From positions 3,846,501 through 3,910,500 of the forward strand of contig CM072347.1 in the NCBI GenBank assembly GCA_036874045.1: a DNA stretch of 64,000 bases, written 5' to 3'. The notes beneath the pieces are model-generated. The model made no database searches. It saw nothing but the letters and a program-made list of their open reading frames with translations, and had not been told where the DNA came from. A program made the translations under genes and the position numbers. This DNA is from Cymodocea nodosa (Eukaryota > Streptophyta > Magnoliopsida > Alismatales > Cymodoceaceae). Shown here one piece after another: positions 11,922 to 23,566 of the stretch (positions are counted from its first letter, which is position 1; each line of letters opens with the position of its first letter).

Positions 11922-13235
11922 TACCTTGCCAATACTAAGAATTTTGCTTTTCTCTAAATTGCCAAATGTGACAATACCTTGTTTGCACTCTTGAATGTCT
12001 TCAAGTAATTCTTTTGTTCTTGTCATATGACTTGAGATTCCATTGTCCATCACACATCTCAACTTTTTCACCTACATAAAAGGTAAAATCACACTTCTTG
12101 GAACCTAAATCTGTTTGGGTCCAGAAATGTTAGAAGTTATAAACTGTAATAACATTACTACTCTTAGGAACCTATTTTTGAACTATTTTAATCTTTTTCT
12201 TCCAAACTGATTTTGGTTCTAGATTACTAAGATAATTTTTTCTATTATAATAAGCCTTAGAAATGTTATTAGTATTATTAAGGTTATTTAACTTTTTCTT
12301 ATAATTTCTATAATAGCTAGAATAATTAACACTTCTATTTTCAGACTTACTATAAGAACTAAATTTCTTGAAATTATATAATTTCTTTTTAGATTTATAA
12401 TTGTTCATTTTAGCATTTACAAATCTAACAAAATTAATTTTTGAATTTTCAATGGTGCTTACATGATGATCAAAACCTAATCCATTTTTACTTTTAACAG
12501 GAAGCTAAGTTCTTTCTAATTTATTTAGTGTTGTCTTATTAGTTACTCATTTTATCAGATTTTTATTAGCTTTAACTAATTTTTCTTCAAGATTTTTATT
12601 TTCTAATTTTAGATTTAAAATTTCAGATGTGGTTTCCTTATACAATCTAGAAATTAAATCTAACTTAGAAGAAAACTTTTCAACATCTACAAATAATTCA
12701 ATAATAGAAACATGTTTCTTTAATTCTAAATTTAACTCATCTGATTGATCATGTAGAGATTTATTTAATTATTCTAACTTAGAAATTTGAGATTTATAAG
12801 AATTTTCTTTTAATTTTAACTTCTGAAACTTTGAAGCTAATCTATTATATTCATGAAGAAGCCTAGTATATATACTATCATAGAAAAACTTACTTTAGAC
12901 GTAGATGCCATGAAAGCTACATTAGCAAGATTTGCTAATTCTATATCTAAGTCTAAGCTTGAGCTTAAGTTGGAGGAATCTGATGTCTTCATAATTTAAA
13001 GAGCTCTCATCGTCAAATATTGCTTGCAAAGCCTTCTTCTTAAATTTTTTCTTAGAAGATTAAAACTTAGACTTGGATTTGCTCTTCTTTTTTTAAATTT
13101 CTTATCAGATTTCTTTTCCTCTTTTGACCTTGAGGGATAATTAAATCTGAAGTGTCCCTAGACATTGGTTCTTGTTTTTACTTAAAAAAAGTGTTGTGTA
13201 AGTGGTAAAAATAATGAAGCCCAAACTAAGCTTAA
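11922..13235 (-). pseudogene. copia gag tail and protease start of element B
   Basis: The minus-strand reading has a short stretch leading into protease (IGKV near 11940), a basic asparagine/lysine/tyrosine-rich segment (12172-12408), coiled-coil-like acidic text near 12600-12850 comparable to 16160-16400 of element C, and a knuckle-like GHFRFNYPS near 13140. It is badly broken. The last 229 bp are duplicated on the far side of element C. Confidence 0.55.
13007..13235. repeat. 229-bp flank of element C, left copy
   Basis: This stretch of element B, from CTCAT...AATATTGCTTGC to ACTAAGCTTAA, ends at the first base of the left LTR of element C and is found again at 52752-52980 just after the right LTR. 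By eye the copies differ at roughly 6-9 positions. Copia integration normally duplicates about 5 bp, so this is an atypical junction. Confidence 0.85.
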
Positions 13236-13439
13236 TGTTAGAACCTGAGTATTTTGATAATGCAAAACCTATGTGAGGAAATATATTGTATTTTACAGAT
13301 TTGTCAATACAACATAAGATCAGAAGGCAGATGGTATAAATTCCAAGCAGCAAACAGATTGCAGTTAATCCCAGAATATGTTGCTATAGAAAATCAGATA
13401 GTTACAGATCAAAGTATCTGAAGAGCAAGTTTACAACAG

Positions 13440-14420
13440 CAACAGCAAGACTATCGGACAGTTAGAATGATAACTATCCAAATTTACAAAGCCTTTAGAG
13501 AGTTAAATAACCGGACAGTTAAGAAGGATTGAATGATCGGATAGTTAAGGAGTTAACTATCTGGAAGCCTAAATGACTTTTTTAGAGAGTTACAAGTATA
13601 ACTATCCGAAAGTTAAGTTATTCAATTAACCACGTGCAGAAATACAAAACGGAAGCTTAAAGGACTTTTCAGAGAATTAGATAACTATCCGAGTTTTCTT
13701 TTCGGAGAGTTAGATAACTATTCGAGTTTTTCGGTGAGTTACAGGTATAACTTTCCGAAACTTAAGTCATTTTATTACGCACGTGCAGAATGGAGAAACC
13801 AGTAGTTAAAAGCTTAAAAGGAAAAATCAGAGAGTTAGATAACTATTCGAAATTTCAAGAGAGTTTCGGTGAGTTACAGTTTAACTATCTGAAACTTAAG
13901 TCATTGAATTTGCCACGTGCAGAATTCCAGACAAAAGCTCATATAAGTTTTTGGAGAGTTAGAAAGATAACTATCTGAAATTTCAAGAGAGTTTCAGTGA
14001 GTTACAGTTTAACTATTCGGAACTTAAGTTATTGAATTTCCCACGTGTAGAATTCCAAACAGAAGCTCAAATGGATTTCTAGAGAGTTAGAAAGATAACT
14101 ATCCAAAAAATGGAAAGTTTCAGTGAGTTACATTCTTAACTATCCGAAACTTAAGTTATTCTTTTATACACGTGTAGAATTGAAGAGACAACAGTCAGAG
14201 ACTAAAAAGAAATTTCAGAGAGTTACAGTAGTTAACTATCTGAAAGTCAAGAGCTCTTTTTGGTGAGTTAAAATACAAGTCTCCGAACACTTGACATTTC
14301 ACGTAAGCAACTTAAAATCCTCACATGACACAAATAATAGGATATGAGTAAAGAATCGGTAAGTTATGGATGCATTTCGGTAAGTTATTTATATAACCAT
14401 TTGAAAGCCAAGGATTATCG
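13440..14420 (+). promoter_or_regulatory. tandem U3 cassette array in the element C LTR
   Basis: Repeated order: TTTCGGTGAGTTACAG, a short gap, TAACTATC..GAAA, CTTAAGTCA, a gap of about 15, CACGTGCAGAATTCC. A clear unit is 13864-13922. CACGTG is the plant G-box (bZIP/bHLH sites), and the TAACT/AGTTA core resembles MYB sites. Enhancer function is inferred from position upstream of the TATA box. Confidence 0.6.
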
Positions 14421-14537
14421 GAAGGTTACTTACTGAACATCAGACAGAACGGTAACTTACCATATTTAGGTCTGATTATTTAGCAAGTACAGCAGAATAC
14501 ATCCGTTGAAAGAAAGAATGTGATCGTTATACCTTTT

Positions 14538-14553
14538 GGTATAAATATGAGGA
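14538..14553 (+). promoter_or_regulatory. TATA box of element C left LTR
   Basis: GGTATAAATATGAGG, the strongest TATA match in this LTR, just downstream of the cassette array. It is kept in the right LTR at about 52245-52259. Confidence 0.65.
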
Positions 14554-15049
14554 GTTTAAGAGAAGATGATATAGAGATAACGAATATACAATATACAGTG
14601 AGCTACACAAAAATTTCAGTTACACTCAAGTCTACAAATAGTCAAGCATACTCAAAAGATCTACTGCAGAAAAAGCTCTGTGTGCCAAAAACTCTGATTG
14701 AAAGATTCAAGTGTTGGTTCATGAGTTTCTACCTGAAAGCTTAAGAAAGAAAGGTTGGTTTTAGAGCTTATACCTGAAAGCTCTAAGTGTTGGTTCTTGC
14801 TTCAACCTGAAAGCAAGTGTTGTAAGTATCTGAATACTTAGTGAAGCCTAAGTGAATCTTGGGGGTGGACTAGCCAAGTTGGTGAACCACCTAAAATTTA
14901 CTGTGTTATTTTTCTCCTACTGCTTTTAAATCTTTTAGATTCATCTCATTTCATATTTGTTAAATCATTCGATTCAAACTTAAAAGATTTAAAACTTACA
15001 TACATTCACCATTCACCCCCTCTCTAGTGAGCCTACTGATCCTAACAAT

Positions 15050-15065
15050 TGGTATCAAAGTTAGG
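15050..15065 (+). other. primer binding site of element C (tRNA-Met type)
   Basis: TGGTATCAAAGTTAGG, two bases after the LTR end. It is close to the TGGTATCAGAGC site complementary to initiator tRNA-Met that Ty1/copia elements use. Confidence 0.85.
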
Positions 15066-15098
15066 TTAATCTTTCATAAGATTTAACCATCTGGATTT

Positions 15099-16466
15099 AT
15101 GGCTCAATTTGCTGAGGGACAAAACATCCACAAACCTCCTTTATTCGATGGTTCCAATTATAACTATTGGAAGAATAGAATGGAGTGCTTCCTTAGGAGT
15201 TCAGATGTCAAACTCTAGAAGATTGTTGTTCTTGGAACTACACTTCCAACTAGTGATGTTATGAACTGGTCTGAGGAGGATGAGAAAATCATCTAGTTGG
15301 ATGCTAGAGGGCTAAATGTCATATATTGTGCACTAACTGTTAAATAATATAATAAAATATCTGCATGTAAGTCTGCTCATGAGGCTTGGAAAATCCTTCA
15401 AATTACTCATGAAGGTACAAGCCAAGTTAAGGATACAAAAATCAGTATCCTGTTGAGAAAACTAGAACTATTTAAAATGAATGAAAATGAAAACATAACT
15501 GAAATGTTTTCAATATTTACTGAAATCATTAACAGTCTGAAAGGCTTGGGAAAGGAATTTTCTTCACGCGAACAGGTACAGAAGATCCTAATGAGCTTAA
15601 CTATTGAGTGGAAACAGAAGTCCACATCTATTCAAGATTCCAAGGATCTCAACAATTACATAGTTGAAGAACTGTTGGGCAATCTTCTGGCCCATGAAGT
15701 TCAAATGAAGGACTGGAAAGAGCAAGAAGGAGCTGTTGAAAAAAAAGCTAAGAAGAAAAAGGAAATAGCACTTCCATCTACAGAGGAAGCTCCAAGCTTA
15801 GATGATGATGAGATCATGTTGCTAGCAAGGAACTTTAGAAAGTTCATGAAGAAAAAGAATAAGCTTAGCTCCTCTAAAAGAATTGTTCCTATATGTTTCA
15901 AATGTAAAAGGCAAGGGCACATACAGACCTTCTGTCCATTTCAGATAGAAGAGGATCAAGGAGATAAGAAGAAGAGATGGAAGGACAAAAAGAAGATGGC
16001 TCTCAAAGCTACGTGGGATGACAGTAGCTCTTCAAACAGTTCATCAGATTCTGAAGATGAAGCTGCAGCCAATGTGTGTTTTGCAGCACAAGAGGTATGC
16101 TCCTCTTCCTCTAGTTCAGAAAATGAGCATGATGATTTAGACATTAATAGTCTTTTATCAACTATAGATAATTTATATGTGAAGTGTAGAGAATTTAAGA
16201 AAGAAATTAAAAGGTTAAATCATTGCTTAGAATATTCATTTGCTGAATTAGAATCAACTATAGTTGAAAATAGAAATCTAAAATCAAACTTGGATAAGTA
16301 TAGTTGTGTTAACTGTGAATTAAAAGAAGAAAATAAAAACTTATTAACTACAATATCTAATTTCAAAGACATCATATGTAAATTTACTCAAGGTCAAAAA
16401 GGATTAAATAAAATAATAGGATCTCAACGACCAAATGGAAATAAATATGGCCTAGGGTATGCTACA
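15099..16466 (+). pseudogene. copia gag of element C
   Basis: It starts MAQFAEGQNIHKPPLFDG with NYNYWKNRME, the usual DUF4219/UBN2-type copia gag start. The core continues to about 15720. A lysine-rich stretch precedes the CCHC zinc knuckle CFKCKRQGHIQTFC (about 15895-15937). Then come a serine/acidic tail (about 16020-16130) and a coiled-coil-like segment (to about 16400), both typical of SIRE-like gag-pol. Gag packages the RNA. The region is cut at 16466 by gypsy copy 2, and the coding text resumes at 35438. The front part has a few interruptions. Confidence 0.8.
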
Positions 16467-18703
16467 TGTTTGTGTTTTCCTAGCACTACACCAAAGTATC
16501 TGATTAGATCTCCAATAACGTACTAGAAATACTTGGATTTGTTACTTCCTTTTTTTTAGTTAATTTATCTTTATGCCTATTCTTTCTTTTAGAAGTAAAC
16601 AAACAACCTTTAATACAATTTAGATATTAATTTCAATTTGTACTTTATCTTCAAGTGCACAGTGTCTATTGTATCAGTGTGCAAGTACAGGTCGATCTCA
16701 TAGGGAATTGCTTAAAAGTTTAGAACTGTCCGTTTGTTAACAATCAAATTTATATATTCAATAAGCTCTCCGTTGAATTCCAATTAACTCAATGGATAAA
16801 GTTCGTTGAGTTATAGTTAACTCAACGGACTAACCTCGTGGACTTAAGTTAACTCCACAAGCCTATCTTTTCTTTTTAATACTGCTATTTACAGAGGAAT
16901 TCGGCCAACCATTGGGCGATTCCACAGATTGTAAATAACATCAATTAAGCTCTTTAATGTTAGTAAACACTGGATTTATTATTAAGCAATACTAACATTC
17001 AGATAATTCAAACAGTAACCAAAAAAATCTTTAAGTCTTTTGAACGAACCAATTTCAGTAAACTGTAAAACTAAAACAAACATAAAACAATCACAACACT
17101 AACAAAGATAACATTAATCACGATACAACATAAACAATACAACACTCAAATACAACATACAATATAGATAAATTGTTTTTGGTATTTTTGTTTTAATTTG
17201 AACATGGAAATGGGCGAAAGGTGAAATGTAAAGTAATCTCACTCGATAGTAAATACTTCCGACACTACTTGCAACGCGATTACACCATTGAAAATTAAAC
17301 CACTTACAATTCTGTCTCCTCTCCCTATAGAATCGCAAGTCCAGAATTGCAAAATAATCTTCTCTTCAGCATACAGGCATCAACCCAAAGCCAAGGCTAA
17401 AAGCTTTACGATCTCCTGAAATATAAGTCGGTGCTTGGTGAAAATGGTTTCCCTTCCCACGACGTGATCACTCCTCACAGTGGTTGTCAGGCACTGTGTT
17501 TGGCTCGGAATCGACCCGACATCAAGAAAGTATTCTCACATACCTTCGATGGTTGGTGATTATGGTGGATATAGTGATGGTAACGATGGTTGGTGTGGTA
17601 CTTTGGAGAATTGCCGATACTACCTATAGAAAGCTCGGTGCTCCTCCTCTATACACACTTGCCGTCCATCAATCACACCCGCACTTCTTTTTCTTCTTTT
17701 CTTTTATATTTCTTCAATAGTAACTGCTTTTGCTTGAATGATCGGTTGGATTTCCTTCATTCATATCAACAGCGATGATTTCTTCTCCCTACGCAATACA
17801 TGCAATCGTGGTTTTTCTTCCAACTATCCTATTTCTACAACTGCTACAGTGGCATATTAGAAAATAAATAGTCCATGGAGTTATAGATAACTCAAAGGAC
17901 TTTCTTCGTTGATTTAACTATAAAACACATGCATAAATTTAACCATCTGATGCTCAGATGCATTTCGGATACTTATAAACTTAACTATCCGATGCTTAGA
18001 TGTATTTTGGATAGTTACAAATAACTCACCGATATATAACTTAAGTAAATCTACCAAATCTCGACACATGTCAGTAGTAGTTTAATAATAAAATACCCAT
18101 TTCGGAGAGTTACAGGTCTAACTATCTGATGCTTAGATGCATTTTGGATAGTTACAGTTAACTCACTGAAAGTCCACTTAAGTCACTTTACCAGAATATG
18201 ACACGTGTCCTCAGTTATTTTATAAATAAAAAGAGATTTCGGAAGGTTACACATATAACTATCCGATGCCCAACTGCAATTTCGGATAGTTAGAGATAAC
18301 TCACCGAAAGTTCACTTAAGTCATGCATTATGGTTTCGACACGTGTACTTTAGGAAATAATAAAATATTCTTTCAAAACATAACTATTCGGCAATTTAAA
18401 CATAACTATCTGACATGTTCGGTCTGTTACACATAACTGTCCGAAATATGTTCGGTATGTTAAACATAACTGTCTAAAATATCAGAAAATTCGGATACTT
18501 AAGAATTTCACAACCTGCAACTTACCGACAGTTCAGAAATGTACTAAATTAACATTAATTCCCCAAAATTAAGCAGATTCTTTAATTAAAGCATATAACA
18601 GTGCAATTATAACGTAATGTCTTAATTCTCATATGATAAGCTAAATATTATGCAATTAACCATCATTTAACCGTTAATAATATGCACTTTTTCATTCTAA
18701 ACA
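16467..18703 (-). repeat. 3' LTR of gypsy copy 2 (A-type U3)
   Basis: 2237 bp. On the plus strand it reads TGTTTGTGTTTTCC to TTCATTCTAAACA. Its partner is 33201-35437. The U3 part, at the right end (about 17935-18530), carries CGGATAGTTA / TAACTCACCGAAA pairs with CTTAAGTCA and ACACGTGT. It abuts the CTACA target copy on the left and the polypurine tract on the right, which fixes the minus orientation. Confidence 0.9.
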
Positions 18704-18717
18704 CTTCCCCCGTACCC
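18704..18717 (-). other. terminal polypurine tract (copy 2)
   Basis: The plus strand reads CTTCCCCCGTACCC, so the element strand is GGGTACGGGGGAAG directly before the 3' LTR. Confidence 0.8.
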
Positions 18718-19568
18718 AAATTTTGCTAGTCCATTAGCAAACTAAGATCTAATTAATTGGTCTTTCAAAAAGTGCTAGAATTAATTCTTCTTCTTTCTTT
18801 TTTTATTTTGTTCATCATAAAAATATATTCTGTCTGTTTCAGTAATCAACTTACTAATATACTTAGAATATATGTCAATTACATACAAAGTATATCATTA
18901 TCACATAGGTGTTAATTATATTATCGTTTGTTCTTCTTTTCATCATCTACTATCCTGAATTTTCCAATAAGATTTCTAGAAGAAATTTTAACAACATACG
19001 AATCAAAGTACAATCTAATTCAATATGATTAAGACAAGTAGAATAAAGAATTGTATCTCCATTAAAACAACTTCAAAAGTCAATTCTAGATTCATATTAC
19101 AGTAATTCTAGATAACAGAAAATATACTCGATTCATAAGATATCCGTATTTCACAAAACACTTGTATCTTTTCAGAACAGTATATATATTTTTCTTTTTC
19201 TTTTCTTTTTTTTCTTTTTTTTCGTACTTTAAAAGTTAATTTTACAAGCTTGAATCATATAGGAGCTTTCTAATGTACCCATGTAACGAGCTTTCAGTCA
19301 ACAATCCTAGATCTGATCAGGATCTTAGGTTGCCAGATTTCAAGAGTCATTTTTCAGGTCAACAATCCTTACATACCTATCTGCTCAAGTACAAAAGGCT
19401 CATGATCAAACAAGTCAATAAACTCTCAATTTTTTCTCTTTTTTCCTTTTCTTTTTTTCAATCAAAATACACACAAAACAAAGCATTAATCACATACTAT
19501 ATATGTACGTATTTCATTAATACAGATGAAGTAAAACACCAATCTCATATAGTCTTGCTTCTATCATT
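18718..19568 (-). other. 3' noncoding tract of gypsy copy 2
   Basis: Collinear with 39896-40738 of copy 3 up to TTCTATCATTTA, where similarity stops at the inverted-repeat arm. It contains C/T- and A/T-rich low-complexity runs near 19190-19215 and 19430-19460. The open frame at 19273-19581 is not kept in copies 1 or 3 and is not supported. Confidence 0.65.
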
Positions 19569-20172
19569 TAATATAATATAAGGTCACTCCGTTGAGTTAT
19601 CTGTAAATCAACGAAGTTAGTCCGTGGAGTTAGCAACAGTAACCGACTGTGTTCTGTTGAGTAATCTATAACTCAACGAGGTTAGTTCGTGGATTAAGCA
19701 GAACGGTTATTCTTTTAACCACAAACGAAACTTCGTCAGTTTAGCGGTTACCAAAATTTGAAATTAGTAGTGGTACACGTACCCATTAAAACAGGAACTA
19801 CGATGCACGTTGCAAGACATGTTCTTGCAACGAGATTTATTCACTTTAGGGATGCGCAGTATATATATGAAATAGAATGTTATTTACGAGTTACCAGCAC
19901 TTTAAGAGAAAGGAGAAAGCGTTGGAGAAACTGGAAGGAGAAGCAGCTGATTCAACCTTCATCCGACAACAAATATTTATAGAATGGAAAGCTTCAGACT
20001 GGTATGTAATTAATCTTCTATTATTTATTTATGAGCACATGGACTCGTTCTCTAAGCACTAAATGATTAGTAAGAACACCTATCTAGGAATTTTCATTGC
20101 AGAGGGGTATTGAAAAATTTTCTGAACTAAACTTTAATGAAATTCTTTGGGGTGTAGCTAACCTTTCTTTAA
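19569..20172 (+). repeat. left arm of a 604-bp inverted repeat
   Basis: TAATATAATATAAGGTCACT at the outer edge to CTAACCTTTCTTTAAA at the inner edge. The reverse complement is at 22310-22913. By eye identity is near 90% along the whole arm. It replaces the second half of the F-box gene and the first part of the 3' noncoding tract seen in copies 1 and 3, so this arm looks like the displaced one. Inside is a further small palindrome around TTGCAAGACATGTTCTTGCAA. Confidence 0.85.
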
Positions 20173-20939
20173 AATTTGAATTTTATTGAATTCTGCAGAT
20201 GGTGGTTTAACTATATCACTCGGTATAGGTAAAATTTCTATATATTCATCATAACTGTCTATACTCACTATGTATAAATCAGATCCAAATGCAATTGAAA
20301 TATATGTGACAAGATATATATATCCATCAAGTATGACATGTGTTTGGTTAATTAATGATTTCTGTCCTAGATGTATCATAATATTTTCATTCTAAGATCT
20401 ATTAAGAAAATTATACACACTTAAGCATAAATCTTCACCCCAATTTCCTATAGGTCTCCAATAATATAATTTTTCAAGAATTATAGAATTTTTATCAGAA
20501 AATATTAAAGCTAACCCACAATTTACAGTTGGTACTTCAAATCTATTAGGTCTTCCTATATTCCATTCTTCTCCTGTTATAGGATTTATTATCAAAATAT
20601 TAGGTAATAATAAACTTGCATACCTTGGTCTCGTCTTGTATATGATTAATCCTTCATCTATCCCCATAATATGATTTATTCCTTCTAATGTATTGGGTGG
20701 AATTCCAGTAGTTTCTACCATAGCCAGATATTCATGGTTAATTGAACTACGATTAAATGACCTCCATATGATCCATCTCTAATCTTAATCATTTTTGCAG
20801 CTTGTAGTCCCTGAAAATATTTTTCTTCAATACAGTTTTTAATTTCCTTTGATACACAACACAGCCTGCACAGATCTTTGGCTGACAAGTTACTCAGTAC
20901 TTCCCTTAGTGCATCCAACAGTAAGTGCATCAATTCCAT
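20173..20939 (-). pseudogene. F-box gene of gypsy copy 2 (front two thirds)
   Basis: The translation matches the copy 1 gene from the start (MELMHLLLDALREVLSNLS) through NPITGEEW, SVYNFLNRS and VILDGYIYLVT, then ends at the inverted-repeat arm. The F-box and most of the FBA-like middle are present; the part equivalent to LMKFQIWIM onward is not. The gene lies 170 bp after gag on the same strand, as in copy 1. It has about two interruptions besides the arm. Confidence 0.75.
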
Positions 20940-21108
20940 TTGTTGATTCTATATAACACAAACAATAATTTAGCAGAGACAAAAATTAACATAGCTACTG
21001 CACACCCTCGTGGAGTTAAGGCTGTTGAGTTAAGGACTAACTCTACGATACTATTAACTAAAAATAAAAACAAATATACATACAGATAGTTGCTTCAAAT
21101 ATGTTGCT

Positions 21109-22309
21109 TCATTTAGCTATCCTCCTAGAAGAGGTATCAATTTCATTGACCGTTCTATTGACAAGATTAGATATAGCTTGTATTGGCAATCCTCTAGTAG
21201 GTTTACCTTCCATTGGTTCCTTCTGTCTAAGTGGTATATTTCTATTTTGATTTTGAATTGCAACACTTCCAAATACAAAATCTAGACGATTGTTTAATTG
21301 TTGGATTATCTTTTCTAATTTCTCTATTCTAGATCCTTGTTCTAGTAATGCTTCATAACTTATATTCTTCTCATTCATATTTTCTCCTCCCTGGAAATTG
21401 TTGTTTCTCCAAGATAAATTCGGGTGATTTCTCCAATTAGGATTATAAGAATTTCCCAAGTTATCTCTCTAATTTCTAGCATAAATAATATCTAAATCAT
21501 TTATATTTGCATTCTTTTCTGTTAGCTTTTGATTTAATGATAACTCTTCTATTTTCTTTAATAATTCATTTAATTTCACCTTAATCATAGTATTTGAATC
21601 TATTTCATGCATTCCTATTGACAATATTTTTTTATCTGCAATAGCTTCAGCCGAATTTTCCCACTGTGTAGTTCTTTTTGCAAAGTTTTCTAAATATGCC
21701 CATGCTTCTTCACTACATAACTTTAAAAATCCATTTTGACAAGTAGATTCTAATAAAGATTTCGTTGAAACATCTATGCCTTCATAAATTATACCTATTA
21801 ATTGTGCTTTACTCATTGCATGATGTGGACATTGAGTCAATAAATCTTTAAATCTTTCAAAATATTTCTAGAATGATTCACCATGTTTTTGGCTACACAT
21901 TAATATTTCTTTCTTCTTTTTAATCATTTGATGTGTTGGATAATATTTTTCCAGAAAAATAGAGTAAAATTCAGTCCATGTAGAAATTGAATCAGGTGAC
22001 AGAGTATATAACCATCTCTTAGCTATGTCTTTTAAAGAAAAAGGGATATATCTAAGTTTAATAGCATCTATACTTATGTTCGGCATTTTCATCATTTGAC
22101 AAACTTCATTAAATTCTCTAAGGAAATAATAAGCATTTTCTCTTTCTAATCCATGAAAATGTGGCAATTGACTAATATAATTAGATTTCAGTCTAAACCT
22201 ATCTCCCTCAAAGTTTGGCAATCAAATACATGAAGGTTCATCAACTAATTCCCGATACAGAATTTCTCCTAATGGTTTTTCTACTAGAACAACCATCTCT
22301 ACGTTCTCT
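21109..22309 (-). pseudogene. gag capsid-type region of gypsy copy 2, downstream of pol
   Basis: Minus-strand text: LPNFEGDRFRL, HFHGLERENAYYFLREFNEV, IPFSLKDIAKRWLY, STWTEFYSIFLEKYYP, CPHHAMSKAQLIGIIYEG, then SYNPNWRNHPNLSW and a leucine-rich tail. This is the retrotransposon capsid domain (Retrotrans_gag family) in its Athila form. In this element it lies after integrase and the PTPD gene, and directly before the F-box gene. Whether that order is the family's native plan or came with the inverted-repeat segment is open, but copy 1 shows the same gag/F-box junction. The copy has about three interruptions. Confidence 0.82.
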
Positions 22310-22913
22310 TTTAAAGAAAGGTTAGCTACACCCCAAAGAATTTCGTTAAAGTTCAGTTCAGAAAATTTTTCAGTACTCTTCTGCAATGAAAATTCCTAGG
22401 TAGGTGTTCTTACTAATCGCTTAGTGCTTAGAGAACGAGTTCATGTGCTCATAAATAAATAGCAGAAGATTAATTACATATTAGTCTGAAGCTTTCCATT
22501 TAGTAAATATTTGTTATCGGATGAAGTTGAATCAGCTGCTTCTCCTTCTAGTTCCTCCAAAGAATTCTCCTGTCTTTTAAAAGTGCTAGTAACTCGTAAA
22601 TAACATTCTGATTTATATATATAATGTACATCCATAAAGTGAATAAATCTCGTTGCAAGAACGTGTCTTGCAACATGCATCGTGGTTCCTATTTTTATAG
22701 GTACGTGTACCACTATTAATTTTAAATTTTGATAACCACTAAACTGATGAAGTTTCATTCCTGGTTAAAAGAATAACTGTTCTGCTTAATCCACGAACTA
22801 ACCTCGTTGTGTTATAGATAACTCAACGGAACACAGTCGGTTACTGTTGCTAACTCCATGGACTAACTTCATTGAGTCACAGATAATTAACGGAGTGACC
22901 TTATATTATATTA
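22310..22913 (-). repeat. right arm of the 604-bp inverted repeat
   Basis: The reverse complement of 19569-20172. On the minus strand it leads into gag without a break, so it is probably the native leader of that gag region. The outer edge ends GGTCACTCCG/CCTTATATTATATTA. No matching target duplication is seen outside the arms. Confidence 0.85.
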
Positions 22914-23566
22914 TTGACCTCGTGGAGTTACGGTTAACTCAACGGACTCACTTCGTTGAGTTAATACTTAGCAACTTCTAAGTTTACTCTTGTAAATTTC
23001 TCTCTGCTATTTTTTTTTTTTTTCATTCTACTAACTGAAATAAAGTTAAATCTATGTCATTAATGCATCATTCTAATCAAAATTCATTTAAATCTGAACA
23101 TTATATAAAGATTTAACTTATAGGTCATTTTATATTATGCGGAATTTACATTTTACCTTACAACATGTAGAAATTTTAAGCATTTATCTTGTCATTCAGC
23201 AAATTGTAAATCTATTACATATTCATTCATAAAGTTCCACAAATTATATAATATTCAATAAATTCCATTCATTTCACATCCAAAACACATATGAAAAGTA
23301 CATCTGAAAAATTATATTCATTAATATGAATCAATTTACATTACAAATACATCATGCATTTTCATACAATTATATAAGTAGACGAATAATACAATTTAAT
23401 CTCTATTCCTAAGTTCATCTACTTCCTTCTGGAGTTTTTCTAATTGAAGTTCTAATTGATTAATTCTTTCTACAGCTCCTGTAATGCCTCTAGAAGGTAT
23501 AGCTATCTCTGCAACTACAAAATTTCTGTATTCTTTCATTGAAATGGTTCTTGATCTGATCCTTTT
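22914..23566 (-). other. spacer between PTPD gene and gag leader
   Basis: Noncoding. The first 75 bp (CTCGTGGAGTTACGGTTAAC, then CTTCGTTGAGTTA) align with 42826-42900, the spacer before the F-box gene in copy 3. The rest is AT-rich with no gene seen, with helix-rich coding-like text appearing only near 23400-23560. Confidence 0.55.

Larger units (their letters stand above)
6491..13235 (-). mobile_element. SIRE-like Ty1/copia element B (worn, 5' and 3' LTRs not found)
   Basis: A minus-strand copia element: gag tail (about 12150-13235), protease and pre-integrase (split by a solo LTR), integrase, RT and RNase H (to about 7710), then a noncoding 3' tract with a GGGGGAGG-type purine tract near 6783-6793. 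SIRE affinity is suggested by the RT text KFEMSMMGELNYFLGLQI and by the purine-rich 3' tract. It continues beyond element C at 52981 for perhaps 100-200 bp. I could not find its LTRs or primer site. It is a heavily broken fossil with many interruptions, older than element C inserted in it. Confidence 0.7.
13236..15047 (+). repeat. left (5') LTR of copia element C
   Basis: 1812 bp, TGTTAGAACCTGAG to GATCCTAACA. About 13440-14420 is an array of four to five units of roughly 110-125 bp, each with TTTCGG..AGTTA and TAACT..CCGAAA arms, CTTAAGT and CACGTG. Its partner is 50943-52754, and 61012-62922 is a related LTR on the other strand. Confidence 0.9.

Noticed and set aside
13007-13235. The 229-bp flanking copies as part of the LTRs of element C
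   Set aside because: The left copy precedes the TGTTAG LTR start and belongs to element B; the LTR ends are fixed by the primer site and polypurine tract.
19273-19581. 102-codon plus-strand frame beside the inverted repeat
   Set aside because: It lies in the 3' noncoding tract, is antisense to the element and is not open in copies 1 or 3.
19569-22913. Reading the 604-bp inverted repeat as the ends of a DNA transposon (MULE or foldback) that carried gag and F-box
   Set aside because: No target duplication flanks the arms, and copy 1 has the same gag/F-box junction without an inverted arm after the F-box gene. Kept only as an alternative.
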